A DNA stretch of 18,132 nucleotides from Brachionus koreanus (taxonomy: Eukaryota; Rotifera; Eurotatoria; Ploima; Brachionidae), in assembly GCA_016987375.1 (NCBI GenBank), contig PJRA01000048.1:1271105-1289236 (forward strand), in the 5' to 3' direction. Under the pieces are notes generated by a model. That model saw only the letters and a program-made list of their open reading frames with translations. It was not told where the DNA came from and made no database searches. Below, piece by piece: positions 1 to 10,074 of the stretch. Position 1 is the stretch's first letter, and each line of letters starts with the position of its first letter. The position numbers and the translations under genes are program-made.

Positions 1-1198
1 TTTAACATGTTATGCTAAACATAAAAACATTTTTCTGCATTTAATTTTTCATTTAAAAAACTTCTTAGAAATTTTTAAAAAAATTATATTTGAGCATGAT
101 CATAAAATTTTGATCAATATGCCATTGATTTTTGTCTTTAAATCAAATTGTAAAAATTTTAATTAATTGAAAAAACTTTAATTTTAGACTGTCAACTAAT
201 TATTAATCTGAAAAATATTTAAAAAATAATTTTTTTTTTATAATAAGATAAAATTTGATTTTAAAAAATAATATTTTCATCGTTGAATTACGATTAAATG
301 GTTCCTAACTCAATAATGAATCATCTATCAATTTTCATGAATTAATCATGTTTTTTTTTGTGATTTGGGTTTTACTTTTAAAATAATAATTGATAATTTC
401 TATTTAAGCAAACTTTCTAAACAGAATATGAATAAAATACAAGCAATGTGTTAATTTTTTTTAATTTTTTAAATAAATCAATTTTTAGTTAATTTGTTAA
501 GTTTATTTTCTGTTTTTATTTTGAAATTATGCAATCGTTTGCGTGAAATGATATTGCATTTGAAAGCATAGAAATTATCATTGAAATAAAATTGATTAAA
601 AAAATTCTAGCCTAATTTAGAAGCATGCACTTGCTTGCCAAAAGAAGAAATATCTAAGAACATATATTGAATTAAATTTTATGCAAAAATGTTCATATTG
701 CGAACAAGGCAGAATCTATATTTAAAATAGAGACTTTTTTTTTGTTTCGTAATTACTAGTTATTTTGTGACAGAAATTTATATAACAAGATATTATTAAA
801 TTTAATATTATTTAGGAGAAAAAATTTCACTAATTTTGGACCATTTAAACAAACACCATATTTAAAATTTTTTAATATAATAAGTCGTTTGATTGCTCCC
901 AATTTTAGGAGGTAAAATTAATAATTATTAGTAAGAACACGCATAAAAGCAAAATTTATAAATATTTGCTAAAAAAAATACATACACACACATATACACA
1001 CACCATGAAGATTTTTTGTTGCATTAATTTTTGAAAATTTTTTCTCTTTCAAGCAAAGTATTTGCTTAAATTGGCTATTCAAAAGAAATTTTTCTTATTT
1101 TCATTGATGCTTCTCTATAGCATAAAGGTGTTATTAAAAATTTAGAATTTAGCAAAGATTACGTGCTTTAAGTTGGTAAAAAATTACCAAGAGATATA
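1..1198. other. AT-rich intergenic DNA upstream of the CDV3-like gene
   Basis: No open frame with recognisable protein content occurs here on either strand. The stretch is A/T homopolymer-rich and includes a short CA/TA-rich tract (about 981-1003). Its first part (about 41-150) holds one copy of a dispersed repeat that recurs in ATG16L intron 5. The last part should contain the promoter and 5' UTR of the CDV3-like gene, but I cannot point to a TATA box or initiator with confidence in such AT-rich DNA. Confidence 0.6.
41..150 (+). repeat. Dispersed repeat, copy A (core TGAGCATGATCAT)
   Basis: The core at 91-103 and the following TTTTGATCAAT (109-119) recur almost exactly at 15272-15299. The flank before the core (about 44-90) matches, with small indels, the reverse complement of about 15060-15106. 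Both other copies lie in the large intron of ATG16L. The core is not low-complexity, so the match is unlikely to come from AT bias alone. No coding capacity is seen; the family and its ends are unknown. Confidence 0.5.
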
Positions 1199-2045
1199 AT
1201 GGCTGATTTGGACGATTTTTTCAAAAAACGTGACAAAAAGAAGAAAACAACAAAGTCAAAATTTGTTACTTTGGACACGGAAGAATTCGCAAAACAGCTT
1301 GAAGCTTCAACAATACGAACCATTGAAGACGAGGTTGAGTTTCAAGAAAATGGCGAATTCAGCACTCTGCCAGCAACCGCACCGGGTCCTGGTGAAAATT
1401 TGGACGAAGAATGGAAGCCATTTGACTCTGAAGATAACAAAGATTACACAGGTTTACGAATAAAAATTGAAAATTGGAAAGTTGAAGACGAGGAAAACAA
1501 CAATGAAGGTATTGATGTTGAACAGGAGAAAAAAGCTGCTTGTCCATGGGGAGTTTGTTCCAATGGGCCTAAAGATGAAAACGAATCTGAAGATGTAAAA
1601 GAAGTTCCAGTAAAATCTGAAGTTGTTGAAGAAAAAACTCCTGAGCCTCAGCCAGTTCGAGAGGAGACAAAGTCCACAGAAACTTATGTCCCACCACACA
1701 TGAGAAAACAGCAGCCATATGTCCCTCCAAGCTTGCGGAAAACACAAGAAGCTCCAATACGAAAACAAAAAGTCCAGCCTAATATTATGGACACGCTTGA
1801 GTTTCCAACTTTGAATGCAGTAGTTGATTCGACTGACAAGGTTGCTAATGGTGGAGAAAAGTGAATATTTATTTTATTTTTCATTATCATTCAAAATTAG
1901 TTAAAACAAAAATAAAAATAATAATTTTTTTTTATTAAGATTTGAACTGCCTAAAAAATCTGGGCGTGTAGAGGCCAAAACAGGTGGAAATTCGTCCATT
2001 GAAATCGAAAACAAATTTACCGCTTTATCTTCCACAAATAATTAA
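1199..2045 (+). CDS. CDV3: CDV3 homolog-like protein (2 exons, 255 aa)
   Basis: Exons are 1199-1860 and 1940-2045, joined by a 79-nt GT-AG intron; the splice turns a stop directly after residue 221 into 34 more codons. Seen in the product: an N-terminal LDDFFKKRDKKKK block (4-16); an acidic segment with EWKPF and DYTGLRIK (71-89); PW (116-117); two copies of YVPPxxRK (163-170 and 174-181); DTLEFPTL (198-205); and a C-terminal NKFTALS. The order N-terminal xLDxFFxKRDKKKK, DYSGLR-like block, Y-x-PP-x-x-R, D-x-x-FPxL and a conserved C-terminal end is that of the CDV3 (carnitine deficiency-associated gene expressed in ventricle 3) family, as I recall it. That protein is cytoplasmic, largely disordered and poorly understood. 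The start is the first ATG after a non-coding stretch and begins the family motif. Length is close to the usual (about 250 aa). An eIF4B/SERBP1-like disordered protein is the main alternative. Confidence 0.85.
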
Positions 2046-2051
2046 AATACA

Positions 2052-2057
2052 AATAAA
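2052..2057 (+). terminator. Poly(A) signal AATAAA of the CDV3-like gene
   Basis: AATAAA lies 7 nt after the stop codon and is followed by a T/G-rich stretch (TTGTTTTTGTTC), the expected arrangement of a cleavage signal. The 3' UTR would be very short. Other A/T-rich hexamers lie further downstream, so this is the nearest candidate rather than a proven site. Confidence 0.5.
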
Positions 2058-2190
2058 TCTTGTTTTTGTTCTTTCTAAAATTTTGAGTTTTTTTTTTTCC
2101 TCCAACTTATAAATTATTTAAGAAAAATAAAACTAACAAGCTAAACGGATAGGATTTGAGCTGATTTTAATTAATTTTAAAAAAAATTGT

Positions 2191-2213
2191 TCAACGATTT
2201 TGTGAATCGTTGA
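2191..2213. other. Perfect 9-bp hairpin followed by a T-run
   Basis: TCAACGATT (2191-2199) pairs with AATCGTTGA (2205-2213) around a 5-nt loop (TTGTG), and a run of T follows. It lies about 146 nt past the CDV3-like stop. It resembles an intrinsic terminator, but that mechanism is not expected for an animal gene; it may be a relic of a foldback element. Confidence 0.4.
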
Positions 2214-3711
2214 TTTTTTTTTGAGAACCTCGGTCGATGAATTCAAAGATTGGGATTCAAAAATTCTGTGAAAAAATACTGGCCATAACTTTGAGGTAAT
2301 TTATGTCATCTTGTTTTTTTTTTCCTTTTTGCTTTTATTTTATCGTACCGGTAAACGTTGATACCAAATTTAAAATATTTTATTTTATTCATTATTGAAA
2401 ATAAATTTATCTGGCACAGAATTTTTTTTTTTTGGTCCAAGCTCTACATCTTAAAATTAATTATAAATTAACAAATTATCAAAAGTAAGATTAATTTAAA
2501 AGTCAAATTAATTTTTTAATTGATTTATCTCAAGTTCTGTATAAATTGAATCTTCCATATATGACTACAGTACCTGATTCATTTTATTTGTCTTAAAACT
2601 TCAAAGTCACCGTTAATAGTGATAAATTCAAAGTATCTGCATCTTTAGGATAATTTATTAGGATAACAGTATTTTAAAAAAAAGTTAAAAAACTGATGAT
2701 AAATGAATTTGTACCCATGAAGTCTAATTAATGAATCATTGGTTTTAATTTGAATAAATAACTATCACCAAGCTGATTCTAAACTATATCAAGATAGCCT
2801 TTAGTGCAATTAAAGTATTTGAAAAACTATGATTTTGTGATCTTTTCTTTAAACTAATCAGGAAAAAAGATAGTTGACTTTGTAGCCGGTAAACAAAAAA
2901 GTAGCCCTTCAAATTATACTGATTTGATAAATTTCAAACTCTACTGATTTGGAATTGCTACGATGAAATTTTTAATACAAATTTTTGTGTACTAGACACA
3001 TTTTTTTACTCATGTTATTTAGAGAACAAAAGAGGAGTTAGAGAGTATTTAAATTAAGCAGTTTAAAAGTAAAATTTACTCTAAATTAGAAGATATTTAA
3101 GAATTAATCATAAAGGTGTGAAAAAGGAGTACCCGAATTTCTAAATTTTTGCACCGACTTTTATTTTTTAATTTTTAGAGGAAGTTTTTTGATTATAAAT
3201 TTTTAAAAGATAATTGTATTGTATGTCGAGTTTGATATATCAAATTGGAGAAAAAAAATTTCAAATTAGTGCTTTTATTTTTTCATATAAAAAAAATTTA
3301 GATAAATAAAATAATTAATTTCTAAACTTTTGCAGCATACTGCATAATAAATGATAAAATGTAAAATAAAATGCAAAAAAACTTATTTTTCTATTATTGT
3401 CAGAATTAGATATGTCAACCACATACTTCAAATCAGCCTTTACTTAACAAAGAAAATTTTTTAGTCTTCTTTGCCCCATTGAACCCATGGCCAGATTTTC
3501 AAAGTTTAAATACAGGCAACTATTTTATTGATCTTTATTATGACCAAGATCAAAACTTTTTAAACTAGTCAATTGAAAATAAGATGAAATTATTTTATTT
3601 ATCTGCATCGAGTCCAAGCTTCTTCACTTCTTCAGATTAAAAAAAAATGTTGAAAATGATAAAAAAATTTTATTTTTAAATAGTCGAAATTATAAAAAAA
3701 ATAAAAATTAA

Positions 3712-3926
3712 CACTAGAAAGCCCGGCTGATTTCTCATAAAAATTTCAAATAAAGTTATAAAGATAAATTAAACATTTTTTTTGAAAATTTATTAATTTT
3801 CTAAAAAATTACAATCAAGATTTTTAGCTTATAAAGATCATTTTTTAAAATTTTATTTATATTTGATAAAATCAAAATTTTAATTTTTCAAAAAGGGGTC
3901 TAAAAAACCCCTCGGGCGTTCTAGTG
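3712..3926. mobile_element. Non-autonomous piggyBac-type MITE (215 bp, TTAA target duplication)
   Basis: The element begins CACTAGAAAGCCCG and ends with the reverse complement of CACTAGAACGCCCG, a terminal inverted repeat of 14 bp with one mismatch. It is flanked on both sides by TTAA (3708-3711 and 3927-3930). A TTAA target duplication with C-rich terminal repeats is the signature of piggyBac-superfamily elements. The interior is AT-rich with no transposase frame, so it would depend on an autonomous relative. Near the right end there is a small stem-loop (AGGGGT 3894-3899 with ACCCCT 3907-3912). The near-identical ends suggest fairly recent insertion. Confidence 0.8.
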
Positions 3927-4317
3927 TTAAAAAAAGTGATTTAATTGATAGATTGTTGCGTTGATTCTGTATTATTGATATAGTAAGTATTTTTTTAAGA
4001 GTTTGCTTTGATAAATTTTTAAATTTTTCTAAAAATCACATATAATATTAATCATTTTTTTAATTATTTACCCAAAAAGTAATGATATTAACTAAAAAAA
4101 TGCTAGAGTCTGCAAGATTTTAGATCTATACGAATAAACAGAGAAAGTCATTAAGGTTCACAAGTATATGTTGTCACGTCAAGAAAACTCAAACAAAAGA
4201 TTTAAAAACACATATGGATACTTTCATCATACTCACCAATTGTGCATTAACATACTTTTATCTTTTTTTTTTCTATATAAAACTTAATATTCAATTTTAA
4301 ATAGCAATTAGGTTTAA

Positions 4318-4388
4318 AAGAAGGCGTAAGTCATTCGGACCAACCTGGGGACCCCTAAAATTATACTTTTAATAAATAAATAAATAAA
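4318..4388 (+). mobile_element. Possible 3' end of a non-LTR retrotransposon or SINE with (AATA)n tail
   Basis: A locally GC-richer stretch (about 4323-4357, containing CCTGGGGACCCC) ends in an AATAAATAAATAAATAAA tail (4371-4388). A compact, less AT-rich 3' UTR followed by a short tandem tail is typical of non-LTR retroposon ends. No reverse transcriptase frame lies upstream, so it would be a severely 5'-truncated copy or a SINE. It could also be a chance microsatellite beside unrelated sequence. Confidence 0.3.
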
Positions 4389-4683
4389 GTTGTTTTAATT
4401 AAATACAATTTCACGATAGTTTTTAATTTTTCTCTGTAAAAATCGATTTTCTCGCTCAATAATTAATTTTTTAGTTAAGTTTTATAATTTTGAATTTAAA
4501 AAAAGGCAAAATCTTAAATAATAAATCTAAAAATTTTTATATATTTTTTTTTAAATAAACTTTTTTTGATTCAAATATTCATTTTTATTTTACATAATTC
4601 ACTATTCGTATCTAAATTATATCTAAATGCATCCAATTTCAAAATATTTAACCATAATAATATATAATATCCATTTAAAAAAT

Positions 4684-4689
4684 TTTATT
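4684..4689 (-). terminator. Candidate poly(A) signal of the CFAP97-domain gene
   Basis: On the minus strand this reads AATAAA, about 70 nt past the stop codon. A second AATAAA overlaps the stop codon itself (AAA TAA ATA). Either could serve; the downstream one leaves a more normal 3' UTR. Confidence 0.4.
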
Positions 4690-4757
4690 AAAGATTTTCT
4701 GTTCATATTACAACAAATATATGTTTTGCTGATTAAGGGTATATGAGTATATAATAT

Positions 4758-5549
<792 letters not shown>

Positions 5550-7483
5550 TGCTTCACAAAAGGAAATATAACTAATTTTTTTTCCAAATTTCTACAAATT
5601 GTTTGTCGGCTCTAAAATCAAATTCAAATTAAAAGAAAACCTTTAATGTTGGTTACTTTAGCAATCTATAATAAATTTTTCATTATGACTTAATAAATTT
5701 TCTCTACCAAATCGACAAACTTAATTGCATATTTAAAACCGAAATCTTAAACAAACCTAAGATTACTATAGAAACTGAAAATTTTAGTATCGGCATTTTG
5801 GAATAATTTTCAGATCGAAAACTGGCTTAGAACAAAATTTTATTTGAATGTAGAAAAAAACATATAGCTTTTTTTTTAAAAATTTTCAGTAAAATTTATC
5901 ATTATTTTGAAGAAAAAATTGGCTTTTTATCATTTTGAAAAATAATTTTTTAAATGTTGAAAATTTTTAGAAATTTTATGCTGAATTTGGAATTTCTTTT
6001 TGTCTAGATCGTTATTTAATTATGATTGAATAATTTGAGAAATAAGGTATCAATGACAAAATATTTTTGTTAACTCCACCAAGCATATGTTTTTATTTAT
6101 TATAAATTTTGTATCAATTTCAAACATTTATCACATTTATTTTCTTGATTAAAATAAAGCTCATTTTCGTGTTTTTTAAATAACATTTAGCATTTTGTTA
6201 ACTAATTGTTCTTGAAATGACGCTCATTTGATATTAGATACAAGTTATTGCAATAATTTCTAAATCACTGAAATCAATAGTTTCATTCTCATATATTAAA
6301 CACATATCTTAATTTACATTTATCATGAAAATAAAAACTTGAGTCTTGATTCAATCAAAGATTATTCAAAATAATAAAAATAACAAATATTGCTAGCAAT
6401 CAATTATTGCCTTAAAAGATAAAGAATCAAAATAAAACAATAAAATTCGAAAAAAGATAACTCTAAAACTTTTCTTGATTCAAATAAATTTTCGGTATTT
6501 TTTCATGAAAATTTTTATTTGATTACAAAAAAAAAAAACAACATTTTTTTCTAAAATTTTTTTTCACAAACTTAAAAAACGATTAGTTTATTATTTAATT
6601 TAAATTAAATCAATAAAATTTTATTTATTATTTAGTATTAAACCATTAAATAAATGGAAAAATAACATATTCCCCGTTTCGCATTATTAGAAATGCTATC
6701 AATTTCAAGTATCTATTTTCTAGTTTAAATAAAAATTGAAGGTAAGACCGTTCCTTTTTTTAAAAAAAATTAAAATTTTTCACAGAAACCATTTAGTTTA
6801 ATTATCATTTGAATTTTTTTGCTTATCTAAATTAATTGTTAATTTTTCCATAAATTCAAAAAGAAAAAATAGAGATTAGTTTTTTATACTTTGTATTCAA
6901 AACGATAAAGTTAAGATTCTATTCTATTAAAAATAGAATCCTTTTAAAGTTAATTTTGTTTGTTAATTTAATATCAAAGAAATAAATCGACCTTTGGCTT
7001 AAAGTTTAAAAATTTAATTCAAGCAACACATTTTGAATAAATTTAAATATCTTTTTTAATTAAAGAAACTAAAAAGGTTTTTTTTTTTTTGCTAAAAAAG
7101 ATAAAAAATTAATTTGTTGGCAACTATTTTACATTAATGGCCAAGGAAATTAAGAATAATATTCTATTTTAGTATTTAGCCTCAAAAAAATAAAAAAGAT
7201 TGATTTTCGTATTTCGAATTAAATTGTAATTAATTTCTAAATTAAATTTTGAGTATAATCTAGTAAAATGACCTGTATTTTATCAGAGAATGCAAGGAAA
7301 AAAAATTATTTTTGAAAAATTATTAAATTTGTTCCAAATATTATCAATGTTTTATTTTTTTTTAGTTTCTGCATCATATTGCCAAAACTATTTTATGAAA
7401 TAAATACATTGTAATTTCGACACTTGATTTTGATTATTCGTCTTAAAATTATTTATAAACCAAATTAGAGTGTTCTTATTTAG
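5550..7483. other. Intergenic DNA between the divergent CFAP97-domain and DMRT genes
   Basis: The two flanking genes point away from each other, so both promoters should lie in this 1.9-kb stretch. No open frame with protein-like composition was found. The sequence is dominated by A and T runs; one small palindromic run sits near 6907-6932. No convincing core promoter element can be singled out. Confidence 0.6.
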
Positions 7484-8882
7484 ATGGAAGCTAAAGATAA
7501 TATTCATAAAGAAAACAATTCAATAGAGCAAAGAGAAAAACGTAATTCAATGGAAACATTTGATAAAAATGAATTGACGCCTATTGATTCTATGAGTCAG
7601 GATGGAACAATTCAAAAGGCAAGCACTTCTGCACACAAAAAAAATCAAAAAAAATTCTTAAGAACACCGAAATGTGCCAGGTTATTTATATTTTTGTTTT
7701 AAATAGAATTTCTTGATTCTAATTTTTTAATTTTTAGGTGTAGAAATCACGGTGTCGTATCATGTTTAAAAGTAATTAGTTAAATGATAGTTAAATGAAA
7801 AAAATTTAATTTATATTTTTAAATTATTTTTTAAAGGGTCATAAAAAGTATTGTAGATGGCGCGAATGCAACTGTTCTAGTTGTTTACTTGTAGTTGAGC
7901 GTCAAAGAGTTATGGCTGCTCAGGTTGCTCTGCGAAGGTGATTTTATAACATTCAAATATTGAATCAACTAATTTCACTTATAAAGGCATAATTTTAATG
8001 GCGATGATGAATGTTTTTACGATTCGGGGGAAGAACATTCAGAAGCGTCGATTAAACAACCGCCTAAGAAAAAAATATCCTCCATAAAGCTAAAAATGAC
8101 AAGTGAACAATTAGAGAAGCATAAAATGTTTCATAAAAAGTTAAAAGAGGAAAATAATTTTAAGATTTCATTAAAAAAAAGTAAATTTTCAAAATTTTTT
8201 TAGCTTTTTAGAAGAAATTTTTTTTTCAGATTTGCAGAAAAATTTAAGCACTAAGCATGACCTCTCGACATATAATGAACCGACCAGCGCACTTAATCAG
8301 GAGATCCTGAACCGGTTTAGAAAAAGAAAGTGTTTTGCTGATACTGAACTAGAAAAACTAACCAGTGATGCAATTAATCCGAATGCTCAAGGTTTAATGA
8401 TTCAACAACAAGAATACAACGAAACATCCCATTTAAATCAAAGTTTATTTAAACAGTCGAATCCACTACTAACAAATTCAAATTATCTTCTAGATACATT
8501 TGCGTTTAATAACTATTGCAGTCAATTAGCTAATTTGACTAATGCCAATATTTTTTATTTACAAGCATCATTAAATAGTCAGAAGACCACTAGTCATGAT
8601 TTTTTTAAGAACAACCTTAATTTTCTAAATTTTAGCAATGCGACTAATTCATCAGCTTTAACTTATTTGCTGCCTCAAGTAAACTCATTGTTGCCATCAA
8701 ATGACAAAACTGGGGAATGTGCATCAAATGGTTACTCTAAATCAAAAATTGGCTATGATCATAGCTCAAATTCAAATAAGTTAGAAGAATTGATAAGAGA
8801 TGAAAAAAATTTGCATAAAGAAAAATATTCTGACAAATCGAAGAGTTTTTCAGTTGATTCTCTTTTAGGAGTAGTTAAATAA
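7484..8882 (+). CDS. DM-domain (doublesex/mab-3 related) transcription factor, DMRT (5 exons, 392 aa)
   Basis: Exons are 7484-7680, 7738-7771, 7837-7937, 7987-8180 and 8230-8882; introns are 57, 65, 49 and 49 nt, all GT-AG, and the frame stays open throughout. Residues 60-111 form a complete DM domain: [18 protein letters not shown], then [16 protein letters not shown] and [18 protein letters not shown]. All Cys/His ligands of the two interlocked zinc sites are present, so DNA binding should be intact. After it come an acidic patch ([15 protein letters not shown]), a basic PPKKK cluster that may act as a nuclear localisation signal, a Lys/Glu-rich segment, and a long Asn/Ser-rich low-complexity C-terminus. 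I see no DMA domain, so it is not obviously a DMRT3/4/5 type. DMRT proteins act in sexual differentiation and neural patterning; the precise orthologue is unclear. The ATG directly follows a TTCTTATTTAG acceptor-like sequence, so the 5' UTR may be spliced or trans-spliced. Confidence 0.95.
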
Positions 8883-8942
8883 TTATACCTGTTAACACTT
8901 TTTTTTAGTAATATCATGTCCAATATTACCAATTTTAGTTTT

Positions 8943-8948
8943 AATAAA
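8943..8948 (+). terminator. Poly(A) signal AATAAA of the DMRT gene
   Basis: AATAAA lies 61 nt after the stop codon in the TTTTAATAAATAAATATA context; a second overlapping copy starts 4 nt later. This is the first good hexamer after the coding end. Confidence 0.5.
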
Positions 8949-9040
8949 TAAATATATTAATATTTTAGTTTATTGAATAAATATAAATGGCACAATTGAT
9001 GACATACATCGTGGTTTACAGTACTATCTGTGAATTACTT

Positions 9041-9070
9041 TATATATATATATATATATATTTTTTTTTT
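9041..9070. repeat. (TA)10 microsatellite followed by a T10 run
   Basis: Ten perfect TA units (9041-9060) are followed by ten T residues (9061-9070). This is simple-sequence DNA between the DMRT gene and transposon debris, and a likely length-variable site. Confidence 0.9.
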
Positions 9071-9089
9071 AATTGAATTAAATGATTAA

Positions 9090-9287
9090 ATGGATAAGAA
9101 GAAAAAGAAAAGCAGTAGGAACGGTTTTGCCTGGGCTAATAGTTTAGCTGCTGACGCTTTGGTTCTTAATTATCAAAGCAAACCCCTCTCAGAATGCTTT
9201 TTGTTTCTAGCTCTTCTTCTTACGTCAATTTGTCTTCCTCTAGTGTCTCATGTAATACATAGTTCTTATAGATGTAACCAAATATAG
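9090..9287 (+). other. GC-richer block with a 65-codon open frame, unrecognised
   Basis: An ATG opens a 65-codon frame with a basic start (MDKKKKKSSRNG) and a hydrophobic stretch near residues 33-56 (CFLFLALLLTSICLPL). Base composition here is clearly less AT-rich than the flanks, which is why it is listed. I recognise no family, see no second exon with matching content, and cannot show that it is translated. It could be a short orphan gene, a first exon, or a piece of a mobile element, since a pogo-like terminal repeat lies about 90 nt downstream. Confidence 0.15.
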
Positions 9288-9376
9288 TCTTGAAAACCGT
9301 AGTGCAAGGTTTTGGTTCGGATTCGCAATAGTGTTCATGATATTTCAATTTGCTCTTTCAAATTTATTATTATATA

Positions 9377-9440
9377 TACAGTCAAAGCTTTTTATCCGAA
9401 CATCTTTATCCGAACAATTCACTATTCAGACAATTTTTTT
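9377..9440 (+). mobile_element. Pogo/Tigger-type terminal repeat (solo end)
   Basis: After a TA dinucleotide (9377-9378) comes CAGTCAAAGCTTTTTATCCG, and the unit TTTATCCGAACA occurs twice (the second followed by a weaker TATTCAGACA). TA target, CAGT terminus and repeated TATCCGAACA subterminal units are characteristic of pogo/Tigger/Jerky-type Tc1-mariner elements. The inward direction is rightward. No matching right end (an inverted TTCGGATAAA...ACTG) and no transposase frame were found in the window, so this is a truncated or solo end. Confidence 0.6.
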
Positions 9441-10074
9441 CGCTGCCTACCGCTATTACCATTTACTAGTATTTTATTCTATAAAACTTAAATTATATTT
9501 TTATTCAAAAATGTTAAAAAAACAGTTAAATAACATATGATGTTAATAAGGTAAATAAAATATATTTTAAAAATTATTCCCGGTTCACACATCAAATGAT
9601 TACCCCATGTTTCAATATAGTCAACTTTTAGCTTTTTTTTAAAGTTTTGACCAATTAGTTATTCAAAAAATTAAACTGGACTAGCAACATATAGTTGACC
9701 ATGTGTAAATATTGGTTCATTTAATATTAATTTATAAATGTAAATTAATACATATATGTAAATTACAATTAATATGTAGGCTACGGGCTTTGTAATGTCT
9801 GTAGACATTAGCATAGTTCCTAACTTTTTCACTAATAAGAATAGCAAATGATTAGATTTTAATTTTAATTTAGATTTTATTTTAATTTTGATCATAAAAA
9901 ATAATAAAAGGGCCATAAAAAACGATACCTAAAAACTTAAATAGAATTCCTCAAAATTTTAATTTTTACCCTAAATATTAAATACACTTTTTATTTACAC
10001 TTATTAATTGAATTTTCTTTAATTAATGTAATTTTGGAAATATAAAAAAGATACTTTATCTTAAAAAAAAATAA

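Larger units (their letters stand above)
2046..4757. other. Gene-free intergenic region (2.7 kb) with mobile-element debris
   Basis: No conserved coding frame was found on either strand between the CDV3-like stop and the end of the CFAP97-domain gene. Contents that can be named are the hairpin at 2191-2213, a TTAA-flanked MITE at 3712-3926 and a possible retroposon 3' end near 4320-4388. A slightly less AT-rich patch around 2225-2420 may be another relic, but nothing in it is diagnostic. Confidence 0.6.

Noticed and set aside
981..1003. Short CA/TA-rich run
   Set aside because: It is too short and imperfect to call a microsatellite of note.
1359..1890. Minus-strand and alternate-frame open frames across the CDV3-like exon (for example 1454-1768 and 1684-1890)
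   Set aside because: They are mirror frames of a well-supported exon, rich in Phe/Leu/Ser as expected of antisense translation, with no family features.
2225..2420. Slightly GC-richer stretch with GGCCATAACTTTGAGG, considered as a mobile-element relic
   Set aside because: I found no terminal repeats, target duplication or second copy in the window.
9300..9330. GGTTCGGATTC, considered as a tRNA B box
   Set aside because: It does not match the T-loop consensus and no A box, acceptor stem or anticodon arm can be built around it.
9331..9540. 69-codon plus-strand frame starting in the pogo-like end
   Set aside because: Its content is Phe/Leu/Tyr-rich low-complexity from AT-rich DNA and it runs through the terminal repeat; no domain is visible.
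9671..9916. 81-codon minus-strand frame with repeated Ile/Tyr/Lys
   Set aside because: It is a simple-sequence translation of AT-rich DNA, with no conserved pattern or splice partners.
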